Positions 6,342 through 13,114 of a stretch of DNA of 17,102 nt are shown here, one piece after another. Position 1 is the stretch's first letter, and each line of letters opens with the position of its first letter. A program made the translations under genes and the position numbers. The stretch spans positions 1 to 17,102 of the forward strand of contig SKLX01000076.1 in assembly GCA_007121375.1 (NCBI GenBank), in the 5' to 3' direction. This DNA comes from Bacillota bacterium. Its GTDB lineage: Bacteria > Bacillota > Dethiobacteria > SKNC01. The notes under the pieces are model-generated. The model ran no database searches. It was not told the DNA's origin and was given only the letters and a program-made list of their open reading frames with translations.

Positions 6342-9002
6342 TTATTTCTCCTTTTTCAACTTCACCACGGCATAACCCGCCCTGGCAAGAATTTTTTGAA
6401 TCCCCCTAATCAGGTTCCTGTCGATCTCCTTAATATTTTCAGGCAGCTGATCCCACTCTACCAGATGGGGATTACGCCTGGGGTTATCTTCTGTAGGTTC
6501 CCCCAGAGTAAAGCCCTGTTCCAGCCTGGCCTTTACCCAAAGATCATGCTCAAGTTTAGCCAGCTTTTCTAAATCATCACCAGGAAAATCAAAGGATACC
6601 TGTTCACTACGCGCCGGAACCATTATGTAACCAGCAACAGCAAGCTTGGTAGGAATATTGCGAACGATAATCCTGTTAGCTTCTTTATCTGTCTCCTCTA
6701 AATCTGCATAGGGTTTTAAAAGGGGATGGACTTTTTTAATTTCCTCCTGGGGTCCCTTCTTCAACCCGTCACACAGCTTGTCTTCACAATAAATATCATG
6801 GGCTGCTTCCGCTAAGGTCTCCAGGAGGTCGCCTTCCAGTTCTAGCTGTTGGGCCAGGGCAAGAAATTCATCACCATTCACATGAAGATTTAGCTGGTTC
6901 TCGGGAGGTAAGGAAGACCGCTCAAAACTGGTCTTACCTGAAAGGCTACTCATATAAATAATGGATTCAAGGGAACGTATTCCATGTTTGTAATCACGGA
7001 TATGGAGCAGGGCACGCAATACACCCCGGTCAATATTCAATTTTTCGATTCCATCTTCCCTGCTGAAAATTTGGGGAACGTTTAAATTAAGAATCAATCG
7101 AATTACAATAGCCCGGCGAATAAGGTAATAAGGATCAGCAGCCCCATCTTCTGTGGTGTAGGGATTAGGGCCCAAAATATTTATATACCCCTTTAATCGG
7201 CTAAGAAAATCAGGACCTTTCATTTCCATAAATTCTTTCTCTTCCAGCAGCGTGGTAAACTTCTCCATGCGGCAGCAGGTTCCCCCGGCAAAAACAAAGA
7301 TACACCTTCCTATGGGATGCAGAACCTGGCCCTCCTGGAAAGTCCCGTCCTGCATGGGAGCCAGAAAGTAGCGAAGCCATCCCAGGGATTTATTTTCATA
7401 GGTGGTGTCAAATTCGTCCCAAAAAACAAGGGGTATTTTCCCCGACAGACCTGCATCCCTGACCTGGTGAAAAGCATCATAGAGGTCACCTAGAGAATTA
7501 AACTGGGAAAGATTGAACTCCAGGGTTTTAATTTTATCAGTCTGAACGGAATCAGCAATTTGTTTTACGGCAAAGGACTTTCCCGAACCGGGAGGGCCAA
7601 ATACGGCTATGGAAAGGGGTTTATTTAGCGATTGCCCACAGTATTCACAGATCAGGCTGCGGATACTGCGAAAACTTTCTACTTCCCTGCGGTCAGCGGT
7701 AATAAATTTGCCAAACTGGCCCAGGGGTACACTTCCCAGGGCTTCTTCCACCCCTTCCAAAACAATTCTATTGGCCACCTGCTCAAGATATTCACTATAG
7801 AGGTCCTGGAGAATGCTCCAGCCCCCTTCTAGCTCTGACTTCTCCTCTTTAAATTCTTCCCCCGTCAAAAACCTCACCGGACTGGGAACAGAGGCAGTTT
7901 TAAAGGGCTTCTCCTCATGAGCTAATTTTTCACCAATAAGGCCAAGGGGAAAATTAAGCCCCTTTTCCCCTTTCATTTCTGGTTGTGTATATCCCTTTTG
8001 GTGTAGGAGACGTACGGCAGCCAATCCTGATTGGATACCTCCATAAATGGAGGGACGGGAACTATTTAACATAAGCTGGCGGGCGATACCAGCTGTGAGA
8101 CAGGAATTGTATCCGATCATTCCACCAGGAAAAGCCTTGTTCCACATCCCCTCCACAAGGAAGGGATCAAAGAAAAGGGTACTTTCAAAGGAATCAATAG
8201 CATATGAAGTCTTTTCCCCACCAGAATCGGCACGAGACAGGAGAAAAGCACCAGCGGTATCAAAAGAGACGATGACATGGGCACAGCGGGATAAAGAATT
8301 AACCCGGGGGTTGTGGGTCAGCTCCCAGTACAGGTCGTGGGCTGTACGTTCCCAGGAAAGCTCCCGGCTGATCTGGACCTCGGTGCGCCGCAAGTCATCA
8401 GCATTCATGACTACAATAACTCGCTGGGCACAATTTTTGTGAAGATGATCCCAAAGTTCCCCCTGGGCCACAGGGCGCGCCATTTTAACCAGTATCCAGG
8501 CGGGGTAATCCTCTTCCTTAATAGCTTCCGGCCACATTTCCGGCCTGTCTCTAAAACCCAGGTCAGCATCTTCCAAAATGACCAGGTCTGCCTTTGATGG
8601 GTCATTTTCCACCATCTGCCCTTCCAGAGGCTGCTTAAACTTACCCTGGGATAAACCCAAAAATTCTTTTACCCTCCAGGCAGGCTCTTTCCCATTGAAT
8701 AACGTCCAGACAGCATGGGAATGGTGAAAGCCCTCGTCATTCGGAAAAACAAATTTTTTGGGAAGTTGAATAGAACGAACCTCCCAATTTACTTCATTAT
8801 TTCCCCCCAAACTGGAAGCCACCTGTGCAACAAGGTCAGTTAAAAGAGCTGCCCCACCATATTGCTGATAAAGTCTCGTACTGGTGTCCTTCCAACATGA
8901 ACTGACAGATCTAACACTTTCTCCTGGTGGAAAAAGAGCCAGGTTCCATTCAACAGTCAGATCACCAGTCACAACTACAGTTTTTTCCTTTTTATTTTCC
9001 AC
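6342..9002 (-). CDS. PfkB-like / AAA+ ATPase / tandem RyR-domain protein
   Basis: This is an 886-residue cytoplasmic protein with no signal peptide or membrane segment. Residues ~8-335 resemble a degenerate PfkB/ribokinase fold: VVVTGDLTVEWNLA (8-21), YGGAALLTD (48-56), ADLVILEDADLG (138-149), and PGGMIGYNSCLTAGIA (292-307) where kinases have GAGD, with Asn299 in place of the catalytic Asp. Residues ~430-640 form a AAA+ module: Walker A GPPGSGKS (469-476), Walker B LVFWDEFD (525-532), a sensor-1 strand IFVFAGGT (568-575) and a likely arginine finger in FLSRLKG (599-605). Two RyR-like units end the protein. The second (about 815-881, ELDLW-type helix, NPHLVEWDQLPENIKEIDRN, AGYAVV) is clear; the first (about 731-795, HPLLKPYADLEETDKEANR, AGYIM) is more divergent. 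GTG is preceded by AAGGAAGGAG 9 nt upstream. RyR units in bacteria are thought to sense small ligands. The actual role is unknown. Confidence 0.88.
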   Translation of the reverse strand: MENKKEKTVVVTGDLTVEWNLALFPPGESVRSVSSCWKDTSTRLYQQYGGAALLTDLVAQVASSLGGNNEVNWEVRSIQLPKKFVFPNDEGFHHSHAVWTLFNGKEPAWRVKEFLGLSQGKFKQPLEGQMVENDPSKADLVILEDADLGFRDRPEMWPEAIKEEDYPAWILVKMARPVAQGELWDHLHKNCAQRVIVVMNADDLRRTEVQISRELSWERTAHDLYWELTHNPRVNSLSRCAHVIVSFDTAGAFLLSRADSGGEKTSYAIDSFESTLFFDPFLVEGMWNKAFPGGMIGYNSCLTAGIARQLMLNSSRPSIYGGIQSGLAAVRLLHQKGYTQPEMKGEKGLNFPLGLIGEKLAHEEKPFKTASVPSPVRFLTGEEFKEEKSELEGGWSILQDLYSEYLEQVANRIVLEGVEEALGSVPLGQFGKFITADRREVESFRSIRSLICEYCGQSLNKPLSIAVFGPPGSGKSFAVKQIADSVQTDKIKTLEFNLSQFNSLGDLYDAFHQVRDAGLSGKIPLVFWDEFDTTYENKSLGWLRYFLAPMQDGTFQEGQVLHPIGRCIFVFAGGTCCRMEKFTTLLEEKEFMEMKGPDFLSRLKGYINILGPNPYTTEDGAADPYYLIRRAIVIRLILNLNVPQIFSREDGIEKLNIDRGVLRALLHIRDYKHGIRSLESIIYMSSLSGKTSFERSSLPPENQLNLHVNGDEFLALAQQLELEGDLLETLAEAAHDIYCEDKLCDGLKKGPQEEIKKVHPLLKPYADLEETDKEANRIIVRNIPTKLAVAGYIMVPARSEQVSFDFPGDDLEKLAKLEHDLWVKARLEQGFTLGEPTEDNPRRNPHLVEWDQLPENIKEIDRNLIRGIQKILARAGYAVVKLKKEK

Positions 9003-9050
9003 TAAAGATTGCTCCTTCCTTGTTCAGGTAATATAACAAGTTCCTGGCAA

Positions 9051-9287
9051 TTAAACTTTGATTTTAGAAAACTCAGGACCTTGGGAAGAAAGGGGAAAAG
9101 GTACGAGACTGGCGGTAACCTGGCTGACGTTGCCGGCCAGGCAAACATCCAGGGAGGGACAATGAAATAGCCGGGAACCACAAACTCCCGTATGCCCAAT
9201 GATCTGAGGCACTATAGGCCAACCGGGGCCTACAGGGCTCTTTGCTATTTCCAGCTGAATTCTATCAATATTTTTAAAATTAAACAT
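9051..9287 (-). CDS. Hypothetical 78-residue protein at the head of the AAA+/RyR operon
   Basis: From ATG 9287 (AAGG 7 nt upstream) the protein reads MFNFKNIDRIQLEIAKSPVG, then GPGWPIVPQIIGHTGVCGSR, and ends in LSSQGPEFSKIKV. It has no signal peptide or membrane span, and three cysteines in CGSRLFHCPSLDVC. I recognise no family. An in-frame ATG at 9362 would give 103 residues but has no ribosome binding site. A second open frame on the same strand (9002-9199, 65 codons) overlaps most of it. Its TAG overlaps the GTG of the downstream gene (TAGTG), so I cannot exclude that this other frame, or a frameshifted fusion of both, is the real gene. It is 48 nt upstream of the 886-residue gene and on the same strand, so co-transcription is likely. 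Confidence 0.45.
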   Translation of the reverse strand: MFNFKNIDRIQLEIAKSPVGPGWPIVPQIIGHTGVCGSRLFHCPSLDVCLAGNVSQVTASLVPFPLSSQGPEFSKIKV

Positions 9288-9402
9288 CCCTGGGCCTTTT
9301 CCCTTTATCTTTTCGCCGAAATATTTCAAAATATTTTTATAAATGTGACATTGGGGTAGCATTTAAAATATGCCTCGTTTACAAGCATTCTGTTCACCGG
9401 TT

Positions 9403-9430
9403 AAAAAAAGGGGGAAGCGGCTAGCTTCCC
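9403..9430 (-). terminator. Rho-independent terminator of the DUF1659-DUF2922-YvrJ genes
   Basis: Read on the minus strand, GGGAAGC and GCTTCCC (9424-9430 and 9412-9418) form a 7-bp stem with a 5-nt loop, followed by CC and a run of T (9409-9403). It lies 34 nt past the YvrJ stop and isolates that set from the 78-aa/AAA+/RyR locus. Confidence 0.8.
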
Positions 9431-9463
9431 TGCTAATAAAAACCCCACTATTTATTTATATTA

Positions 9464-9610
9464 CTAGAGAAGCCTGGAAATATTGTGCTTCAACTCCTTA
9501 AGAGCCCCGTTGATAGCCTCCAGCCTTCCCTCCACCCTTATTAACAAGTATACGCTTACGGCTATGGGAAACCCCAGGTTTCCTACCAGAAAAACCAGGT
9601 CATCGGTCAA
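9464..9610 (-). CDS. YvrJ family small membrane protein
   Basis: This is a 48-residue protein with the sequence pattern of YvrJ (PF12841). An N-terminal membrane segment (FLVGNLGFPIAVSVYLLIR, residues 7-25) contains the family's GFPIA(V)..YLL..R core. It is followed by a charged amphipathic helix (VEGRLEAINGALKELKHNI). The TTG start at 9610 is set by AAGGAGG 8 nt upstream. YvrJ proteins occur widely in Bacillota with no known function, commonly beside DUF1659 and DUF2922 genes, as here. Confidence 0.88.
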   Translation of the reverse strand: MTDDLVFLVGNLGFPIAVSVYLLIRVEGRLEAINGALKELKHNISRLL

Positions 9611-9649
9611 TTTAAAAACCTCCTTCCCTTACTTTTAACCTGCTAACTT

Positions 9650-9685
9650 AAAAGGAGCCGGTGTTTAAAAGCGCCGGCTCCTTTT
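9650..9685 (-). terminator. Strong hairpin between DUF2922 and YvrJ genes
   Basis: AAAAGGAGCCGG (9650-9661) and CCGGCTCCTTTT (9674-9685) are exact inverted repeats, and three further pairs can close a TTAAAA-like loop. On the minus strand the 3' arm ends in TTTT and then AAGTTAGC, so it may act as a partial terminator or attenuator. It would lower YvrJ expression relative to the two upstream genes. Confidence 0.6.
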
Positions 9686-9697
9686 ATATCAAATCAA

Positions 9698-9940
9698 CTA
9701 AACTTCGCTGTCAACACTGAATAGTTCTTCCACAGTGCGAGTAATGAGCTCCGCACCCACTTTTAACGACAGGTCACCACCGGCCGTGGCAAAAATATGC
9801 TTTTCCACTATGCCATCCATCAATTCCCCAATCTCCTGCTCCTTCTGAGCTATATCTTCCACCGGATCAACAATACTTATATAAGCATTGTTTCCCAGCT
9901 GGTTTTTAAACTGCATCCTGAGGGTAGTAGTTGTAGACAT
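9698..9940 (-). CDS. DUF2922 domain protein
   Basis: This 80-residue protein matches the DUF2922 pattern. It begins MSTTTTLRMQFKNQLGNNAY, then a strand ISIVDP typical of the family, an acidic helical middle, and a C-terminal strand/turn region (EELFSV). It is predicted to be cytoplasmic with no signal peptide. The ribosome binding site AAAGGAGGG lies 7-8 nt before the ATG. Function is unknown. The immediately upstream DUF1659 gene and downstream YvrJ gene form the usual trio in Bacillota. Confidence 0.88.
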   Translation of the reverse strand: MSTTTTLRMQFKNQLGNNAYISIVDPVEDIAQKEQEIGELMDGIVEKHIFATAGGDLSLKVGAELITRTVEELFSVDSEV

Positions 9941-10006
9941 GGGCTTCCCTCCTTTCTTTTTTATTTTAATTTCCTTGTTAACCCACTAACAGCATCCTAA
10001 CAACAC

Positions 10007-10228
10007 CTACTCAACCCCTTCAATCAGCTGAATCCGGTCAACCTTGTAAACTTCCTCCAGGTTGTCCTTCATCAGGGAACCCATGGCTTCACCCAGATTG
10101 TATAGATCAACGGGATCAACATTGGGCTTAACATTCCTGTAGGAACGGGTTCTCTGGGTATCGTTTCCGATGTCAACTACCAGCTGTAAAGTAGATGGTG
10201 CAGGAACCTGAATTACGTTATCCGCCAT
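10007..10228 (-). CDS. DUF1659 domain protein
   Basis: This is a 73-residue protein of DUF1659 (PF07872). The family hallmarks are an LQLVVDIG-like first strand (residues 14-21), the NDTQRTRSYRNVKPN stretch (22-36) that is the most conserved part of the family, and a LYNLGEAMGSLMKDN helix (42-56). The C-terminal strand VYKVDRIQLIE follows. Function is unknown. GGAAGGAGGTG stands ~9 nt before the ATG, an almost complete anti-SD match. It is the first gene of the small-protein set, with a promoter just upstream. Confidence 0.9.
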   Translation of the reverse strand: MADNVIQVPAPSTLQLVVDIGNDTQRTRSYRNVKPNVDPVDLYNLGEAMGSLMKDNLEEVYKVDRIQLIEGVE

Positions 10229-10288
10229 TTTTTTTACACCTCCTTCCCTTTCAGATTAAGCAGCAGAATTGATGCCTGCCTTAATTAC

Positions 10289-10317
10289 AATATACCAGGG
10301 AAGTGTGTTCTGGTAAA
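10289..10317 (-). promoter_or_regulatory. Promoter of the DUF1659-DUF2922-YvrJ genes
   Basis: On the minus strand, TTTACC (10317-10312), a 17-nt spacer and TATATT (10294-10289) resemble sigma-A -35/-10 elements. The leader to the DUF1659 ATG at 10228 is about 50 nt, and no structured RNA is evident in it. No other gene is seen between here and the end of the PBP gene. Confidence 0.5.
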
Positions 10318-10440
10318 ATATGGTTTGGGGCTGGGGAGGAAGCCAAAAAATCCCTTCCAAATATCAGAAGCTATAAAGATGTGCCTTCCAACTCCTGGAG
10401 GTAATTTTCCCAGGATCTCTGAAATTTGCCGGCAATATTT

Positions 10441-10485
10441 AAAAAAAATAACCCTTTTGCGAAAAATCTTGATTTCGCCGAAGGG
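10441..10485 (-). terminator. Rho-independent terminator of the PBP gene
   Basis: On the minus strand CCCTT-cg-GCGAAA pairs with TTTCGC-aa-AAGGG (10485-10452), a two-part stem with a 2x2 internal loop. TTATTTTTTTT follows. It sits 22 nt beyond the PBP stop. Confidence 0.85.
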
Positions 10486-10507
10486 CCTAAAAACCGCGAC
10501 ACTATAT

Positions 10508-12793
10508 TCAGCTGGTATCTTCCCCGGGTTCTCCTGGTTCCTCTTTTTCTTCATCGTCTACTTTTTCTTCTTCTTGTTTCTCTTCTTCTTTTTCTTCTTT
10601 TTCCTCTTCATCCTGCTCCTTTTTATCCTCCCCGGGCTCCCGGGGTTCTAAATCTAAATCTATTCTTTCCCTCTCTCTTTCCCTTTCCTCATCTTCTTCC
10701 CCTTCCTCTTCTTCAATATCCTCTTCCTCCTCTTCCTCCTCTTCCTCTTCTTCCGGGGGAGGAGGCATGGGGCTGCCAGCAAAGGCATTACAGTACTGGG
10801 TGGGAGCCATATCTCCATGAAAATAATCACTGATAAGATAACTGGCCGGAGTAGTGTTTGAAGCCAGGAGCCCTCGAAGGGAGCAAACCCTTAAGGGGCC
10901 CACAATCTTTCCTGGTTTCTCAAAGTCCGGATTATCCTTATCCCGCAGGGCATAAGACATAATATCCTGCAGGACCCGGGTTGTATAAACAGTCCGGTTC
11001 ATCACGGGAATATCCCCCTTATCATATCCCAACCAGAAGGTAGCCGTTAGCTGGGGAGTATACCCTACCAGCCAGGCATCACGAAAATCCTGGGAAGTTC
11101 CCGTTTTAGCAGCCACGGGAAAGTTTAAGTTTAAGGAAGAAGCCGTCCCCCGGTTAACCACATCCTTTAAAATGCTGCTCAAAAGCCAGGCGGTTTCTTC
11201 TGAAACTACTTTCTCACCCTGGGACCTGTGCTCGTAAAGGACTTTTCCCTGCCGGTTTTCTATCCTGGTAATGGTATGGTGCTCCATCCTGGTTCCCTGG
11301 TTGGCCAGGGCTGCATAAGCCTCGTTCAATTCTACAGGTTTTACCCCATGCAAAAGCCCTCCCAGGGCTGCTGCCGGGTTGTGCCTGTCACTTTCATCAA
11401 AGGTGTTAATGCCAAATTTTTCTCCATAAACGATTCCCTTTTCCCGCCCCAGGTAATCGTTATAGATTTTAACGGCGGGTACATTTAAGGAGCGGACCAG
11501 GGCGTTTCTTACCGTAGTCGGGCCGGCATAATTATCGGCAAAGTTTTTGGGCTTATAGTCCTGGCCATTTATTTTCCACACGGTAGGAGTATCCTCCACA
11601 ATGGAGGCGGGGGAAATAAGTCTTTCTTCCAGAGCCGGTGCGTAAACAATTATCGGTTTTAAAGCCGAACCGGGGGAGCGTTGGCTGGTGGCCCGGTTAA
11701 TCATGTTATGGTAACCATAGTCCCGACCCCCTACCAAAGCCCTTATCTTCCCTGTTTCCGGCTCAGAAATTATGAGAGCACCCTGGGGCTGAATAACCCC
11801 TGCCTCGTTTTCCCGGGATTCAGGGTAACTGGCAGGATGATTTATAATTTCTTCGGCCTTTACCTGAAGTTCCCGGTCCATAGTAGTGTGTATGGTAAGC
11901 CCATGAAAGTACAGCAGCTTTTCTGCATCCTGCACCCCCCGGGGCAAATCCCGGGAGCCAATTATTTCTCTCAAAACAGGAAGGGCTTCTTCATAAATCA
12001 CATAATCCACAAAGTGGGGATGAACAAATTCCCGCTGGGGTATAGGGGCTACAAACTCTTCCAGGTCCCGGTTTTTAGCCTCTAGATAATCACTTTCGCT
12101 GATAAAGCCCCCTTCCTTCATGGCCAGGAGGACGGTTTCCTGGCGCCTCTTGGAGTCCTCCGGGTATTCATGGGGGGACAGCCTGCTGGGGTGGCGGATA
12201 ATTCCCGCCAGCAAGGCTCCCTCTTCCAGGGTCAAATCACTTACATCCTTATTAAAGTAAAATTTACTGGCTGCCTGAATACCGTAATTATTATGATGAA
12301 AATAAGTTGCATAGTTCAAATAAAATTCCAGGATCTCTTCCTTGGAATAGGTCCTTTCCACCCGGTAAGCCAGCCAGGCCTCCCTCATTTTTCTCATAAG
12401 GGTCCTTTCCGGGGATAAGATAGTGTTTTTAACCAGCTGCTGGGTAATGGTGCTCCCCCCCTGGCTCCCCTGCAAGGGATTTCCCGTCTCCCTCAAATTG
12501 CTGACTGCCGCCCTAGAAATTCCCCTGATATCCACCCCCGAATGGTCATAGAACCTTAAATCCTCTACAGCAATAAAGGCTTCCATGACATGGACCGGTA
12601 CTTTATCTATGGAAATCTCTTCCCGGCGGTGTTCCCGGTCCAGGCTGATTATTATTTCTCCATCCTTATCCTTAATGGTGGAGGGCAGGGTAGCTTCCAA
12701 CCTTTCCGGTTTAATCCCTGAAAAAAACACCACAATTAAAAGAAGGAATAAAACTCCTCCCGCTAAAAGAACCCACCTGAGATTCTTCTTCAA
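10508..12793 (-). CDS. Class A penicillin-binding protein (PBP1A-type) with Glu-rich C-terminal tail
   Basis: This is a bifunctional cell-wall synthase (761 residues from the start chosen). A basic start and membrane segment (about 6-25) precede a GT51 glycosyltransferase domain with EDLRFYDHSGVD (catalytic Glu77), QGGSTITQQLVKN (111-123) and the second acidic region KMREAW..YRVE. The transpeptidase domain has SALK (active Ser376), SLN (435-437) and KTGTS (563-567). The last ~85 residues (677-761) are a PPPP hinge followed by an extremely Glu-rich, disordered tail. The TTG at 12793 has GGAGGGG 7 nt upstream and gives a normal PBP start. An in-frame ATG at 12853 lies only a few nt after the promoter -10 and has no ribosome binding site, so I reject it. 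It stands alone between its promoter and terminator. Confidence 0.93.
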   Translation of the reverse strand: MKKNLRWVLLAGGVLFLLLIVVFFSGIKPERLEATLPSTIKDKDGEIIISLDREHRREEISIDKVPVHVMEAFIAVEDLRFYDHSGVDIRGISRAAVSNLRETGNPLQGSQGGSTITQQLVKNTILSPERTLMRKMREAWLAYRVERTYSKEEILEFYLNYATYFHHNNYGIQAASKFYFNKDVSDLTLEEGALLAGIIRHPSRLSPHEYPEDSKRRQETVLLAMKEGGFISESDYLEAKNRDLEEFVAPIPQREFVHPHFVDYVIYEEALPVLREIIGSRDLPRGVQDAEKLLYFHGLTIHTTMDRELQVKAEEIINHPASYPESRENEAGVIQPQGALIISEPETGKIRALVGGRDYGYHNMINRATSQRSPGSALKPIIVYAPALEERLISPASIVEDTPTVWKINGQDYKPKNFADNYAGPTTVRNALVRSLNVPAVKIYNDYLGREKGIVYGEKFGINTFDESDRHNPAAALGGLLHGVKPVELNEAYAALANQGTRMEHHTITRIENRQGKVLYEHRSQGEKVVSEETAWLLSSILKDVVNRGTASSLNLNFPVAAKTGTSQDFRDAWLVGYTPQLTATFWLGYDKGDIPVMNRTVYTTRVLQDIMSYALRDKDNPDFEKPGKIVGPLRVCSLRGLLASNTTPASYLISDYFHGDMAPTQYCNAFAGSPMPPPPEEEEEEEEEEEDIEEEEGEEDEERERERERIDLDLEPREPGEDKKEQDEEEKEEKEEEKQEEEKVDDEEKEEPGEPGEDTS
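10541..10755. repeat. Pyrimidine-rich (plus strand) low-complexity tract inside the PBP gene
   Basis: The plus strand here is almost purely C and T, in CTT/CTC/TTC units, and encodes the Glu-rich tail on the opposite strand (GAA/GAG). The trinucleotide repetition makes it prone to slippage in replication or assembly, and mirror-repeat homopurine tracts of this size can form triplex DNA. An inner CCCCGGG/CCCGGGG pair (about 10630-10650) interrupts it. Confidence 0.7.
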
Positions 12794-12817
12794 ATAACTT
12801 CCCCTCCAGTCCATATT

Positions 12818-12835
12818 AAAGGGTGCAAACCCTTT
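12818..12835 (-). other. Hairpin in the PBP leader
   Basis: AAAGGG (12818-12823) pairs with CCCTTT (12830-12835) around a 6-nt loop. It lies in the untranslated leader between promoter and TTG start and could tune mRNA stability. The rest of the gene-free stretch 12909-13070 shows nothing I recognise. Confidence 0.4.
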
Positions 12836-12862
12836 CAAACAAACATCTTCCATTAAGAGTAC

Positions 12863-12890
12863 ATTATATCCATTTATTTACTCAGGTCAA
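12863..12890 (-). promoter_or_regulatory. Sigma-A promoter of the PBP gene
   Basis: On the minus strand, TTGACC (12890-12885), a 16-nt spacer and TATAAT (12868-12863) give a near-consensus sigma-A promoter. The predicted start of transcription is near 12856, which leaves a ~60-nt leader before the TTG at 12793 and argues against the ATG at 12853. Confidence 0.8.
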
Positions 12891-12896
12891 TGCCCG

Positions 12897-12908
12897 AAAG
12901 CCGGCTTT
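12897..12908. promoter_or_regulatory. 12-bp perfect palindrome upstream of the PBP promoter
   Basis: AAAGCCGGCTTT is a perfect palindrome whose edge is 6 bp upstream of the -35 box (12885-12890). Its position would suit a dimeric regulator acting on the PBP promoter, but no regulator is known and a 12-bp palindrome can arise by chance. Confidence 0.3.
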
Positions 12909-13072
12909 TCTGTCGAAAAATTTTCAATAGGTGTGCCTACCTGCCTTTTTGCTTGGAATCCGCAGCCCCGGTTAATATCACCTGAATAAATATTTTTCAT
13001 ACCCTCACAGACTAAAAAACCCTTAACAATTCATGGCTTAGGAGTTCCATTTCCATGCTGTTTAAACAATTT

Positions 13073-13100
13073 AAGGGCTGCCCCCGGGCAGCCCTTTTAA
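13073..13100 (-). terminator. Hairpin terminator after the amidase gene
   Basis: AAGGGCTGCCC (13073-13083) and GGGCAGCCCTT (13086-13096) form an 11-bp GC-rich stem just past the amidase stop. The minus-strand tail is only moderately T-rich (AAATTGTTT), so the efficiency is uncertain. On the plus strand TTTTAA follows, which no plus-strand gene needs here. Confidence 0.6.
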
Positions 13101-13114
13101 CTGTAATTTGCCAA

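Noticed and set aside
9356..9384. Possible promoter TTGTAA-17-TGCTAC for the AAA+/RyR operon
   Set aside because: The -10 element matches consensus at only two positions, so I do not list it as a promoter.
6175..9610. Kinship between the 54-residue peptide and YvrJ because both contain GFPI
   Set aside because: The shared four residues sit in different contexts; this is likely chance without further similarity.
10285..10554. 89-codon minus-strand frame overlapping the end of the PBP gene
   Set aside because: It runs across the PBP stop and the terminator, has no ribosome binding site and a composition unlike a protein gene.
10325..10833. Long plus-strand frames across the pyrimidine tract
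   Set aside because: They are low-complexity Leu/Phe/Pro translations opposite the Glu-rich PBP tail, with no ribosome binding site.
12794..12853. ATG at 12853 as the PBP start, giving 20 extra residues
   Set aside because: It lies only ~10 nt past the -10 box of the promoter and has no ribosome binding site. The TTG at 12793 has GGAGGGG 7 nt upstream and yields a usual PBP N-terminus.
12930..12960. Region upstream of the PBP promoter as a riboswitch (AGGT...ACCT hairpin)
   Set aside because: It is upstream of the promoter, matches no riboswitch core I know and has no consistent secondary structure.
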